Part shown: positions 9,225 to 18,286 of the stretch, piece after piece
Numbering within the stretch: the stretch's first letter is position 1
Layout: every line of letters begins with the position of its first letter
Notes under the pieces: model-generated
Databases searched by the model: none
What the model was told of the DNA's origin: nothing
The model's input: the letters and a program-made list of their open reading frames with translations, nothing else
Assembly (NCBI RefSeq): GCF_003143935.1
Contig: NZ_QFRX01000001.1
Coordinates: 390,737 to 454,736, forward strand
Length of the DNA: 64,000 bases
Reading direction: 5' to 3'
Source of the DNA: Streptomyces sp. Act143
GTDB lineage: Bacteria > Actinomycetota > Actinomycetes > Streptomycetales > Streptomycetaceae
Position numbers and translations under genes: made by a program

Positions 9225-10745
9225 TCAGTTCTGCCGGGAGTGGACCGGGCTGTTGGCGACCTCGTCAGGGCAGCGGCGGTGCGCGGCCTCGCCGTCGCGG
9301 TCGCGCAGCCAGTCGCTGACGGCCAGCGCCAGTGAGGCGGCCATGCCGACGAGAGCCACCCCGAGGGCGGCCAGCAGGGCCGTGCGGTAGTGGTCGGTGT
9401 CGCCCAGGACGAGGTAGTAGATGCCCGGTAGGGCCGCGGTGCCCACGGCGGCGCCGAGGCGCTGGCCGGTCTGGAGGGCGCCGCCCGCCGCCCCGGCCAT
9501 CCGGACGGGGACCTCGCGCAGGGTCATGGTGATGTTCGGGGAGACCACGAAGCCTCCTCCGATACCCGCGACGAAGAGGGCCGGTGCGGCGATCCAGGGC
9601 GCTGCGTCGTCCGACACGAGCCACAGCGACAGCGCGGTGGTGCCCATCCCGATGATGACCGCGCTCAGTCCGCACACGGTGAGCAGGCGGCCGAAGCGGT
9701 CCACGAGGCGGCCGGCCGTCACCGCGGCGGCGGCCGACCCGAGGGCGAACGGGGTGACCGCCAGCCCGGACTGCAGCGGGGTGAAGTCCAGGCCCCGCTG
9801 GTAGAAGAGGGCGAAGACGAGCCACACCCCGCTGAAGCCGATGAAGTACAGCGTGCCGACGCCCGCGCCGACGGCGTAGCCCCGCACCGTGGTGAACAAG
9901 CGCGGGTCCAGCAGGGGCTGGGCGTCGCGCGCGACGAGGCGGTACTGGCGCCGTGCGAAGAGCGCGAGGAGCACCGCGCCCACGGGGAAGAGCCACCACA
10001 GCCGTCCGAGGCCGCCGGCGTCCGCCTGCACCAGCGGGTACATCACCGCGAGCACTCCCAGGCCGAGCAGGACGACGCCGGGGACGTCCACCGATCCTCG
10101 TCCGGAGCGTTCGACGCGCGGCAGCAGGCGCAGGCCGAGCAGGACGGCGAGGACGCCGATCGGCACGTTGACGAAGAAGATCCACCGCCAGCCGTCGGCC
10201 GAGCCGGCGAGGGCGATGATCGCGCCGCCGGTCAGGGGCCCGGCGGCGGAGGAGATGCCCACGGTGGCGCCGAAGAAGCCGAAGGCGCGGCCCCGTTCGG
10301 CGCCGCGGAACATCTGCTGGATGAGGGCGGAGTTCTGCGGGGCCATGAAGCCGGCGGCCAGGCCCTGAGCCAGTCGGGCCACCACCAGCAGGGCGATGCC
10401 GGGGGCCGCGCCGCACGCGGCGCTGAAGAGGGTGAACGCGCTCAGCGCCAGCAGGAAGATGCGGCGCCGGTCGAGTGCGTCCCCGAGCCGCCCGGCGGTG
10501 ACCAGGGCCAGGGCGAATGCCAGCGCGTACCCGGAGACCACCCACTGCACCTGGGCGGGGGTGGCGCCCAGGCCGCGCTGGATGGTGGGCAGGGCCACCG
10601 CCACGATCGTCACATCGAGCAGGCTCATGAATCCCGCGACAAGGGTCACCCACAGCGCGCGCCACCGGTTCGGATCCGGGGTGTACCCGGTCCCGTCACC
10701 GCCCGCGCGCGGTCCGTCCGCCTCCGAGTCCGACACCGCCGCCAC
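9225..10745 (-). CDS. MFS multidrug efflux transporter, DHA2 (EmrB/QacA) type
   Basis: The product has 506 residues, the usual length for 14-helix DHA2 proton antiporters. GTG 10745 is used because GGAAGGGG lies just upstream. Typical motifs are visible: FMSLLDVTIVAVALPTIQRG in helix 1 (motif D1-like, acidic Asp in the membrane), GRLGDALDRRRIFL (motif A) and the GGAIIALAGS region. The likely role is export of drugs or secondary metabolites. The start codon abuts a transposase relic, so the promoter region may derive from insertion-element DNA. No TetR or MarR regulator is adjacent. Confidence 0.9.
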   Translation of the reverse strand: MAAVSDSEADGPRAGGDGTGYTPDPNRWRALWVTLVAGFMSLLDVTIVAVALPTIQRGLGATPAQVQWVVSGYALAFALALVTAGRLGDALDRRRIFLLALSAFTLFSAACGAAPGIALLVVARLAQGLAAGFMAPQNSALIQQMFRGAERGRAFGFFGATVGISSAAGPLTGGAIIALAGSADGWRWIFFVNVPIGVLAVLLGLRLLPRVERSGRGSVDVPGVVLLGLGVLAVMYPLVQADAGGLGRLWWLFPVGAVLLALFARRQYRLVARDAQPLLDPRLFTTVRGYAVGAGVGTLYFIGFSGVWLVFALFYQRGLDFTPLQSGLAVTPFALGSAAAAVTAGRLVDRFGRLLTVCGLSAVIIGMGTTALSLWLVSDDAAPWIAAPALFVAGIGGGFVVSPNITMTLREVPVRMAGAAGGALQTGQRLGAAVGTAALPGIYYLVLGDTDHYRTALLAALGVALVGMAASLALAVSDWLRDRDGEAAHRRCPDEVANSPVHSRQN

Positions 10746-10897
10746 AGGACCCCTTCCGCCGCTCCATGATCAGGGGACGGGTTCCCTTTCGCGGCCACCC
10801 GCACACCCGGACGGCGCCGACGCCGCTGCCAGACCGGCAGCAACGGCTCCACCCGCCCCCACAGGTCATCCGGCACCCCCACGGAGGACCAATCCCT
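10746..10897 (-). pseudogene. Relic of an IS5-family transposase N-terminus
   Basis: The minus-strand frame reads VPDDLWGRVEPLLPVWQRRR followed by RRPGVRVAAKG and DHGAAEGVL, which matches the start of IS5/IS4-type transposases (helical N-terminal domain, then the 'xxALEGVLxVLRTG' region). Only about 50 codons survive; the DDE catalytic core is absent and the sequence runs straight into the MFS gene start. I saw no terminal inverted repeats. Confidence 0.6.
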
Positions 10898-10976
10898 CCC
10901 AGGTGCTCCGACTCCCGCATCTGACGGCCTCGAAAAGAGGGTGCGGTCGGCTGAACTGGGGTGATAGGTAAGCGAT

Positions 10977-11738
10977 GTGACAGAGAGTCTTGAGTATTCC
11001 GCTTTGCTGCGCCTGATCGACGAGCGGTCGGCCGCGTTCCGGAGTGCGGTTGCCACCGCGCCCAGCCTTGACGCGCCGGTGCCGTCCTGCCCCGAGTGGA
11101 CGCTGTTCGATCTGGTGCAGCACCTGGGTACCGGCCAGCGCTGGTGGGCCGCGATCGTCGCCGCGGGCCCGGCCGCGGCTCCGCCGGCCAAGGATGCCGC
11201 GCAGGCGCCGCGCGAACTCGAGGCGCTGCTGGCCTGGTACACCGAGTCGAACGAGCTGCTGCTGCGCACGCTGCGCGAGGCCGGCCCGGACCGCGAGTGC
11301 TGGACATGGTGGAGCGCCGGTGTGTCGCCGGCGAATACCTGGGGCGTTGCCCGGCGCCGGGTGCACGAGGTGCTGGTGCACACCTACGACGCCCAGCTCG
11401 CCGCAGGTGCCGTGCAGCCGATGCCGACGGACGTCGCGATCGACGGTGTGGCCGAGTTTCTCGACACCTGCAACTCCACCCCGGCGGCCTGGCCGCACGA
11501 GGCCGCCACCGTCCACTACCACGCCACCGAGGGCCGCTCCTGGCTCCTCACGCTGGACAGCACCGGCGCCTGGCCCGCACCCCTCACGGCCGACGCCGCG
11601 CCCGCCTCCGCTGCGGCCACGGGCACGGCCGAGCAACTGCTCCTCTTCGTCTGGGGCCGCCTCACGCTGCGCGACCTGAGGATCGAGGGCGACCAGAAGG
11701 TGTTCGAGCAGTTGATCGCCTGGGAGCCCGAGGAGTAG
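10977..11738 (+). CDS. Maleylpyruvate isomerase family, probable mycothiol-dependent enzyme
   Basis: The product has 253 residues; the start is GTG 10977. The N-terminal part is a DinB-like four-helix bundle of the MDMPI type (VPSCPEWTLFDLVQHLGTGQRWW), with the metal-binding His in HLG and a second His in RRVHEVLVHTYDAQ. The C-terminal 80 residues form the small alpha/beta domain typical of this family (LFVWGRLTLRDLRIEGD). Family members use mycothiol, the actinobacterial thiol, for isomerisation or conjugation; the substrate here is unknown. It is transcribed away from the transposase relic and is monocistronic. Confidence 0.85.
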   Translation: MTESLEYSALLRLIDERSAAFRSAVATAPSLDAPVPSCPEWTLFDLVQHLGTGQRWWAAIVAAGPAAAPPAKDAAQAPRELEALLAWYTESNELLLRTLREAGPDRECWTWWSAGVSPANTWGVARRRVHEVLVHTYDAQLAAGAVQPMPTDVAIDGVAEFLDTCNSTPAAWPHEAATVHYHATEGRSWLLTLDSTGAWPAPLTADAAPASAAATGTAEQLLLFVWGRLTLRDLRIEGDQKVFEQLIAWEPEE

Positions 11739-11780
11739 CCAGAACGCCGTCGGTGGAGTCGTCGAGGGTCTCGTCGGCTG

Positions 11781-12179
11781 CTACGTGGCGGCGAGCGGGA
11801 CGGTCACTGCAAGGTGCCCGTCATCGTCGGGTCGCGGGGTGTCGAGAGCATGCATGCGGGCGGCCAGGTGGCCGATCACGCGACTGGTGAGTGACTCGTC
11901 CGGTGCGGCCGTGCCGTCTGGGGGCAGACGTGTTTCGTCCTCACTCGGCGGGTTGCTGCCGAAGTAGCGGGCTGTGTCCATGTTCACGACCCAGCAGGCC
12001 AGCGAGACCCTGACCTGTCCGGGTGCCGTGGGGCGTACCCGGACGTGGGCACACATGTTGAAGTCGTCTCCGCGCAAGGTGACCGTCGTGGACGGCTCCT
12101 GGCCGTCGGCGCATTGCTGCATCAGCTCGCGTACGGCCGGTTCCACGACGGCTTGAGCCATGGGTTCTGCGTAGACCAT
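11781..12179 (-). CDS. Hypothetical protein
   Basis: The product has 132 residues. ATG 12179 follows GAGGAGG at 5 bases, a strong start. It is a soluble, acidic protein with the segment TTVTLRGDDFNMCAHVRVRPTA resembling a beta-sheet core and no signal peptide. I do not recognise the family. It lies tail to tail with the gene ending at 11738. Confidence 0.6.
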   Translation of the reverse strand: MVYAEPMAQAVVEPAVRELMQQCADGQEPSTTVTLRGDDFNMCAHVRVRPTAPGQVRVSLACWVVNMDTARYFGSNPPSEDETRLPPDGTAAPDESLTSRVIGHLAARMHALDTPRPDDDGHLAVTVPLAAT

Positions 12180-12343
12180 CTGACCTCCTCGTCTACGACT
12201 GAAGATCCCAGGCGGGGTGCTCCACGGCTACCCCCGCCGGCGCCAAGGCGTCCTCGCAAGGCTTGCCCGCGCGCGACCGATCGCGCCTCGCCGAATCGTC
12301 CGGCGGGACCTGGGGCGGGGCCGCAAGCAGCTCTCGGATCGTT

Positions 12344-14419
12344 TCAGTGGCGCTGCAACGCGGTGTACTCGGCGGCCAGTTCGTCCGCCATCCGAGTCAC
12401 TGAGAACCGGTCCGCGACCAGGTCCCGGCCCGCGGCGGCGTACCGGTGTCGGTCGGCGTCAGGGACGGCCATCAGGCGCCGCAGGCCGCGCGCGAGTCCG
12501 GTGTGGCCGGAGGTGTCCAGCAGGATTCCGTTGGCCCCGTCACGCACGTAGTGGGCGACGCCACCGCGGCGCGGCCCGGCGACGGGAAGGCCCGCTTCCA
12601 TCGCCTCCAGGATCGCGATCCCGAACTCCTCCTTGGCGCTCGGGCACACGTACCAGCAGGACGCCGGCCGGGGGCGTCCGGCCAAGGCGCGTTGAAGACG
12701 TCGTACGTCGGCGTTGGGCAGCGCGGGCAGCAGGGCGAGCCGCCGGGACGCCTGCGGGCAGTCGGCGAGCAGGGTGTCGATACGGCGCCGCATGTCGGTC
12801 TCGGCCTCGGTGCCGGCGCGGGGGCTGCCGCCGATCAGCACCAGTGTGCTGGTGCGATGTCCGCCCGTCGCGAGCCAGGCCCGCACCAGGAGGTCCTGCT
12901 GCTTGACCGGGTGGAGGCGGCCCACGGACAGCAGCAGCGGCAGTTCGCGGTCCTCGGGGTCCAGGGCGTCCGGGCGGGCGCCGTCCCGGTACAGGTCCGC
13001 GAGCCCCGCTCGGCGCCGCGCGTCCTCGTCGGGGGCGGGCCGGTAGGGGGTGATGCCCTCGGGCGGGGCGCTGGGCCCGTCGCCCCCGGCGAGCCGGGTC
13101 AAGTGGGGGAAGTGACGGACGAGTTCGCGGGTGCCGCCGCGGCCGGGGATGCCGACGACCGTGTCCGCGCGCTCCACGAGCCGGTCGGCCACGAAGACCC
13201 GGTGCAGGTCGTGCCGGAGCGCCCGGGACGCCCGCGGGTCGCCGCGGTCGCTCGCGGTGTGCCGCTCGGCGAGTCCGCGGTGCGGGTCGGGCGTGGCCGT
13301 GAAGACCGTGGCCGCGCCCAGCCGTTCGGCGGCGTCGGCGAGGGCGAGGCTGCCGTCGTCGGCGTATCTGACGTGCAGTACGTCCAACGGCCGCGGCATG
13401 CCGCCGAGCAGCCGGACCGCCCACCAGGTGAGCGCGGCTCGGTGCAGGTGCATCTGCGTCGGGTCGGGTGCGCCGGGCGTGTCGAGGGGAAGTCTCACGA
13501 CCCAGTGCCCGGCGCGTCGTTCGTGGGCGAGCCGGCCGTCGGCCGCCAGGTCCTCGTGCCCGGCCGTCACGATCGTGATCACACCGGCGATCCCCGCGGT
13601 CTCGGCCAGCTGGTCGCCGAGCCCGCCCAGCAGGACGGCCAGTCCCCCGCTCATTCCCTGCCCCGGTGTGTCCAGCCCGCCCAGCAGCATGGTCTGCGCG
13701 ACCAGTCGGCCGGCGCGCCCGCCCCTTCCCGGTTCCAACGCGGGCTTCGGCGGTTCCAGCAGCAGCCGCTCGTAGACATCCGCGGCCGCTGCCGGGCGGG
13801 GCAGGTGGGCCGCACCGCCGGGGAGCTGGTGCAGATACCGCCATGCGGAGTGGCGTACGGCGCGGTCGGCGTGGTGGGCCGCGAAGTCGGTCTCGGACGG
13901 GGTCAGCGGGGCGAGTCCGGTGGCCGCCGCGAGGTCCAGGAGGTGGCCGGTCGCGGGGGCGCCGGGCGATGCGGTGAGTATTGCGGTGAGCGTTGCGCGG
14001 AGCGCTTCCTCCGCGTGGCGGTGGCCGTGCCAGCGCACCGTCTCCGGCCACAGCTCGGTGAGGACGGCCCTGAGCCACGGGCCGCCGTCGTGGTGGGCGA
14101 GCAGGGCCTCGGGCGTCAGCGGTACGCCGAGACGGGCCGCGCGCCGGAGGCCCGCCACGGCCGCGTCCTCGCGTCCGACACCGAGTCCGTCGCCGGGCGG
14201 CACGGCGCGTGGCCGCAGCCCGTACTCGGCCTCCAGCAGCCGGGCCAGCTCCTCCGGCGGACGTCCGGTGGGCCGGTCGTCGGCGAAACCGGTCCATCGG
14301 GCATCGCTGAAGAAGGCGGTCCGGGCGGCCACCAAGAGGTCACGGTCCTGGGTGCCGACGGTGGCCGGTCGTCCCGGGGACGGGGTTGCCCGGGTGGGTG
14401 CGAAGGCGGCGGTGGCCAC
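12344..14419 (-). CDS. GT4-family glycosyltransferase with a long N-terminal extension
   Basis: The product has 691 residues. GTG 14419 is preferred over the upstream ATG 14509 because AGGAGA sits 4 bases before it. Residues about 230-670 form a GT-B glycosyltransferase. The N-terminal half has the Gly-rich acceptor loop LGGLDTPGQGMSGGLAVLLGG, as in sucrose-synthase and sucrose-phosphate-synthase-like GT4 enzymes. The C-terminal half has LLLSVGRLHPVKQQDLL and the donor-binding E-x7-E motif in KEEFGIAILEAMEAG. The first 230 residues have no recognised domain. Donor and acceptor cannot be told from sequence. It is divergent from a GT1 enzyme, sharing a 177-base promoter region, so the two may act on related glycans or metabolites. 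Confidence 0.85.
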   Translation of the reverse strand: MATAAFAPTRATPSPGRPATVGTQDRDLLVAARTAFFSDARWTGFADDRPTGRPPEELARLLEAEYGLRPRAVPPGDGLGVGREDAAVAGLRRAARLGVPLTPEALLAHHDGGPWLRAVLTELWPETVRWHGHRHAEEALRATLTAILTASPGAPATGHLLDLAAATGLAPLTPSETDFAAHHADRAVRHSAWRYLHQLPGGAAHLPRPAAAADVYERLLLEPPKPALEPGRGGRAGRLVAQTMLLGGLDTPGQGMSGGLAVLLGGLGDQLAETAGIAGVITIVTAGHEDLAADGRLAHERRAGHWVVRLPLDTPGAPDPTQMHLHRAALTWWAVRLLGGMPRPLDVLHVRYADDGSLALADAAERLGAATVFTATPDPHRGLAERHTASDRGDPRASRALRHDLHRVFVADRLVERADTVVGIPGRGGTRELVRHFPHLTRLAGGDGPSAPPEGITPYRPAPDEDARRRAGLADLYRDGARPDALDPEDRELPLLLSVGRLHPVKQQDLLVRAWLATGGHRTSTLVLIGGSPRAGTEAETDMRRRIDTLLADCPQASRRLALLPALPNADVRRLQRALAGRPRPASCWYVCPSAKEEFGIAILEAMEAGLPVAGPRRGGVAHYVRDGANGILLDTSGHTGLARGLRRLMAVPDADRHRYAAAGRDLVADRFSVTRMADELAAEYTALQRH

Positions 14420-14596
14420 GCGTTCTCCTGTCTCAGGAACGGCTCTGACCTTGGTGGTTCCGGGGCTGCCGGGCATGCGGATGCACCCGGCGACGGTGGT
14501 GATCGTCATGCGGTGCGATGCGCCGGGGCGCGGCTACGATGCGCTGGCCCGCTTCCGGTCGACCGCGGGCGCAGGACGTCTGACCGAAGGGTTCGC

Positions 14597-15934
14597 ATGC
14601 CGCGTGTCGTTGTCGTCAGTCCCCCGTTCCTCTCCCACGCCCAGCCCCTGTCGGTCCTGGCCGGTGCCTTGCGCGAGCAGGGCGCGGACGTCCACTTCGC
14701 GTGCGCGCCGGCCTTCGAGCATCTGGCCCGGCGGGCGGGTACGGGCTTCGTACCGGTGTCCGTGACGCGCAACGCGAACACCGGGGTCGCCGAGGCGACC
14801 CGGCAGGACGCGGGGGAGGCAGAACGGCTGCGGGAGTTCCTGGACGCCACGCGGCAGGGAGCCGTCGCCGCGCTCGTCACCCAGGCCCGGCACCGGCGCG
14901 CGGACATGCTCGCGGACCCCGAAGGGGTGCTGGAGGCGCTGCGGGCGACCGACCGGCGGCTGCGGCCCGACTGGTACGTCGTCGACCAGCTCAGTTACCC
15001 CGTCACTCTGGCGCTGCACTGCCTGGGTCTGCCGTACGCCACGTTCTGCCCCGGTCATCCCAGCTATGTGCTGTCGGGCCCCGACGCCTGGTTCGGCGTT
15101 CCGTACGCCTGGCCGAAGGCCGTACGGCCCGAACCGGACGCTCTGGAGGAGCTGTACGCCGCCGCGCGGGCCAACGATGAGGCCTTCACCAGCCTTTTCG
15201 CAGCCTTCGCCCGCAAGCACGCGCCGTCCCGGCCGGCTCCGGGCAGGGCCTTCGCCCTCAGCTCCCCGTACGCCGTCGTGCACGCCTATCCCGACTTCGG
15301 CTGGCTGCCCAGGCCGCCGCAGGGGCCGGTCCGGCTGTTCGCGGGGCACATGGCCGCCCCGGCGGCAGCCTTGGACGCGGAGTGGGAGGCGCGGCTGAAG
15401 GGGCTGCGCGCTGCCGGTGAACGGCTCGTCCTCATCGCCCTCGGCACGTTTCTGTCGGCGCGCGACGACGTCCTGCGCACCGTCGTCACGGGCGTGCTGG
15501 AGGGACTGCGGGACGTGTCGGTCGTGGTGGCGGCCGGCGAGCGGGCCGGGGCGCTGGCCGACCTGGCGGGCGCACGGGTCGTCGTGGCGCCGTCGGTGCC
15601 GCAGCAGGCGCTGCTGGAGCACGTGGACGCCATGGTGCATCACGGCGGCGGCAACTCCTTCACCGAATGCCTACGGGCGGGTGTGCCCGCGCTGGTGCTG
15701 CCGTTCTCCAGCGACCAGTTCTCCGTGGCGCACGACGTGGAACGCTCGGGCGCGGGCGTGGTGCGCGATCCGAACACGCTGGCCGCGGGTGACGTGCCCG
15801 CCGCCCTGGAGGCGCTGCGGCACACGTCGGGGCCGCGTCGGTCCGGACTGAGCGCCTCGGTGCGGCGGCACGGACCGCACTGGGCCGCCGGTGAGCTGCT
15901 GAGGGTCATGGCCGGACGGCGGCCCCCGCAATGA
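14597..15934 (+). CDS. GT1-family UDP-glycosyltransferase (macrolide glycosyltransferase type)
   Basis: The product has 445 residues; ATG 14597 follows GAAGG. It has a GT-B fold of the MGT/GT1 class. The N-terminus (MPRVVVVSPPFLSHAQPLSVL) carries the usual His of the acceptor site. The C-terminal nucleotide-sugar motif is APSVPQQALLEHVDAMVHHG, followed by GGGNSFTECLRAGVPALVLP and DQ of the donor-binding loop. Such enzymes add sugars to small hydrophobic acceptors such as macrolides. It is divergent from the GT4 gene at 12344-14419. No biosynthetic genes for an aglycone lie close by, so a resistance or detoxification role is possible. Confidence 0.88.
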   Translation: MPRVVVVSPPFLSHAQPLSVLAGALREQGADVHFACAPAFEHLARRAGTGFVPVSVTRNANTGVAEATRQDAGEAERLREFLDATRQGAVAALVTQARHRRADMLADPEGVLEALRATDRRLRPDWYVVDQLSYPVTLALHCLGLPYATFCPGHPSYVLSGPDAWFGVPYAWPKAVRPEPDALEELYAAARANDEAFTSLFAAFARKHAPSRPAPGRAFALSSPYAVVHAYPDFGWLPRPPQGPVRLFAGHMAAPAAALDAEWEARLKGLRAAGERLVLIALGTFLSARDDVLRTVVTGVLEGLRDVSVVVAAGERAGALADLAGARVVVAPSVPQQALLEHVDAMVHHGGGNSFTECLRAGVPALVLPFSSDQFSVAHDVERSGAGVVRDPNTLAAGDVPAALEALRHTSGPRRSGLSASVRRHGPHWAAGELLRVMAGRRPPQ

Positions 15935-15961
15935 CGGCGCCGTCGCGGGGGCGGCGGCAGG

Positions 15962-16768
15962 TCAGGCGGGGAACGGCCCGGGGGCCGGCAGGGGCACGGG
16001 CGGGCCGAAGCGCACCGGGAGGCCGGGGGCGTACAGGACACTGACCGGCTCGCCGTCCGGCTTCGGCAGCCCCGCCGCCGGGATCAGGCCGTCCTCCCAG
16101 CCCAGGAGGGTGCAGCTGCGGAAGGTCCAGGCGGGGTGGGCGTTGGGAAGGTAGTAGGTCCGGCCGAGGAACCGTTCGTGCAGGCCCCATCGGCAGGTGA
16201 GGAACTCCTCCAGCGGGCTGGGGGTCACGGGCGTGTCGCCGACGTCGATCCACGCCCGGGACCCGCTCCGCTCACCGCCGCCGCGCCGGGCGGTCGCGTA
16301 CAGCAGCCGGTTCTCGAACCACCGGCTGCTGATACGGGACCAGCGGTAGGGCAGTCCGAATCCGGCGCGGGCCGTCAGCACCGGCAGCAGCCGGTCGCAG
16401 TCGAGCGAGCGGAACACGACCCCGCGGCGGCCCAGGGAGTCGCGGCTGTACAGGCGTACGTTGACCTCGCCGAAGCTGCCCAGGTACGGCAGCGGCGGAG
16501 TCCGGCCGAAGCCGAGGTTCTCCATCCGGAAGAAGACCAGACCCACGTAGGTGCGCCCTTGGTGGAGGTCGGGGACGGTGCCGGCGGGCAGCAGTCCGGC
16601 CACGCGGAACGGGTCGGCGGGCCAGTGCAGGAACACCAGGTCGCGCCAGTGCTGCCGGAACAGCACGTGCCGCAGGGGCCTCGGTGTCAGGGGGGTCAGG
16701 GCCTCGGCCGGCCGGTGGGCGTGAGCGCGGTGCGGCGCCGGGTCGGGAGCGAGATGTCTTCTGGTCAT
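15962..16768 (-). CDS. DUF2071 (YqjF-like) family protein
   Basis: The product has 268 residues; ATG 16768. Features typical of DUF2071 are HWPADPFRVAGLLPAG near residue 50, TYVGLVFFRMENLGFG, GEVNVRLYSRDSLGRRGV, and a C-terminal CRWGLHERFLGRTYYLP block. The fold is acetoacetate-decarboxylase-like, but the biochemical role of the family is not known to me. Its start lies 7 bases downstream of the SDR gene's stop on the same strand, so the two are probably co-transcribed. Confidence 0.8.
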   Translation of the reverse strand: MTRRHLAPDPAPHRAHAHRPAEALTPLTPRPLRHVLFRQHWRDLVFLHWPADPFRVAGLLPAGTVPDLHQGRTYVGLVFFRMENLGFGRTPPLPYLGSFGEVNVRLYSRDSLGRRGVVFRSLDCDRLLPVLTARAGFGLPYRWSRISSRWFENRLLYATARRGGGERSGSRAWIDVGDTPVTPSPLEEFLTCRWGLHERFLGRTYYLPNAHPAWTFRSCTLLGWEDGLIPAAGLPKPDGEPVSVLYAPGLPVRFGPPVPLPAPGPFPA

Positions 16769-16775
16769 GCCCGTC

Positions 16776-17477
16776 CTACCGGACCACTTCGAGCGGGGTG
16801 GCGGTCCCGGGGCGCACCAGGCGGGCGCCGTCGGACAGGGCCGTCACGACGGCGTCCACGGCCTCCTCGACGGGCAGTCCCCGGGACAGTGGCGGCGCCT
16901 CGCCGTGTACGGCTCGTCCGGCGAAGCCGGTGTCCATGTGCGGGAGGTTGATCTCCAGCACGCTCACGCCCCTGCGGCGCTGTTCCCGCCGCACCGCCGT
17001 GAGCCAGGTGGCCAGCGCCGCTTTGGCGGCGGCGTAGTCCGCCATCCGGGCCGGGGCCGCCTCGGCGACGACCCCGGTGACGGCGGCCAGGACGCCTCCC
17101 TCTGCGATCCGGGGCGCGGCGGCGCGCAGAAACGCCATCGGGGCGAGCGCGTTGACCGCGGCGAGGTGTTCGGCGACGGCGTCGCTCACCTCGGGGGCCG
17201 GGCCGAACGCGGCGACACCCGAGCAGACCACGACACCGTCCAGACCGCCCAGTTCGGTCTCCGCCCAGCGCACGGTCAGCGCGCAGCCGTCGAGGTCCCA
17301 CGCGTCGAACGTGCGGGCGGGAGCGCCTCCGCACTCCGCCGAGATACGAGCGAGCGTGTCTTGATCACGACCGGCGAGGGCCAGGCGTGCTCCGAGGGCG
17401 TGCAGGCGAGTGACGAGGGCTGCGCCGAGCTGACCCGTGGCACCGGGCACCAGGATCCGTGCGCCGCGCATCTCCAT
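16776..17477 (-). CDS. Short-chain dehydrogenase/reductase with an altered catalytic serine
   Basis: The product has 233 residues. ATG 17477 follows GGGAGG at 7 bases. The Rossmann motif GATGQLGAAL (residues 9-18), the NADP-type basic residue after beta-2 (AGRDQD) and Tyr-x3-Lys in YAAAKAAL are present. The residue that should be the catalytic Ser, 13 positions before the Tyr, is Gly (VTGVVAEA), with a Thr next to it. The enzyme may use the Thr or be impaired. It is first in a probable two-gene operon with the DUF2071 gene. Substrate unknown. Confidence 0.85.
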   Translation of the reverse strand: MEMRGARILVPGATGQLGAALVTRLHALGARLALAGRDQDTLARISAECGGAPARTFDAWDLDGCALTVRWAETELGGLDGVVVCSGVAAFGPAPEVSDAVAEHLAAVNALAPMAFLRAAAPRIAEGGVLAAVTGVVAEAAPARMADYAAAKAALATWLTAVRREQRRRGVSVLEINLPHMDTGFAGRAVHGEAPPLSRGLPVEEAVDAVVTALSDGARLVRPGTATPLEVVR

Positions 17478-17685
17478 GCCGCACCTCCCATGACTCCATG
17501 ATCGCTGTCTCATCTGCTTCGGCGACCGCCCGCCGATCGGATGCAGGTCATGGTCCGTCCGTACACCTGTGGGGCATCCGAACGAGGAACGGATCACCGA
17601 GGGGCCGGCCGAGTCGAGACGACCGGCGGCAAAAGGTTTGCTGGGCTCAGGCCTGGAGGGGCGGCGTTCACATGTCAGCCGCCGT

Positions 17686-18048
17686 TCAGGACGTCTCGAG
17701 AGCCGGAGGAAGGTTCGAGCTCGTGTACGCATCTGCGATGCCGAACACACTCGCGCACGCCGGGCACTCCGCAAGGCCGAAGACGTGCCTGATCCCCTCG
17801 GCCATCTCCTGTTGCTCGTCCCGGACGGCTGTGGCGAGCATCCATCGACCGGGGTCGCGAAGCTCCTCGGCCTGGGCCGGCCGCAGCGCCCGCCGTCCGA
17901 CATCCCCAGAATCCCAGTCGCGTATGGCCGAGTAGCAGCCGTGGTCACCGACGGCGATGGTCACTTCCGCTTCGCAGTGCGGGCAGGACACGGCGCAGAA
18001 GGCGTCGGTGAAGTCCAAGGGCGCCGGCCACCTCCAGCGCCTGGCCAC
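17686..18048 (-). CDS. Hypothetical protein with two CxxC-type motifs
   Basis: The product has 120 residues. The start is taken as GTG 18048; a stop codon lies immediately upstream in frame and there is no clear ribosome binding site, so the N-terminus is uncertain. Two cysteine pairs (CPHC near residue 23 and CPAC near residue 95) could bind zinc as a ribbon split by a helical insert (EELRDPGRWMLATAVRDEQQEM). I know no function for it. Confidence 0.55.
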   Translation of the reverse strand: MARRWRWPAPLDFTDAFCAVSCPHCEAEVTIAVGDHGCYSAIRDWDSGDVGRRALRPAQAEELRDPGRWMLATAVRDEQQEMAEGIRHVFGLAECPACASVFGIADAYTSSNLPPALETS

Positions 18049-18286
18049 TCATGGAGCCAGGAATGCCACACGCGGAAGAGCAGCGAAGCTCGCAGGGAAG
18101 ACCGTCTCACGATGCAGGCACCGACGGTCCCACAGCTCTTCCCATGCCTCCGGGGCTTCCTCTCACTCAACCTGATCCAGGTGCGCCCGGTACCGACCCG
18201 CAGGACGCCAGAGCCACAGGGCGTGGGCTTCCTTCAGGAGTTCCGGCAGGGGTACCGGGCGCCGAGGGGGTCCCCCCGTGAGACCG

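Noticed and set aside
12446..14596. Plus-strand extension of the GT1 gene upstream of 14597
   Set aside because: The extension lies opposite the GT4 gene. The ATG at 14597 has a ribosome binding site and begins exactly at the typical GT1 N-terminus.
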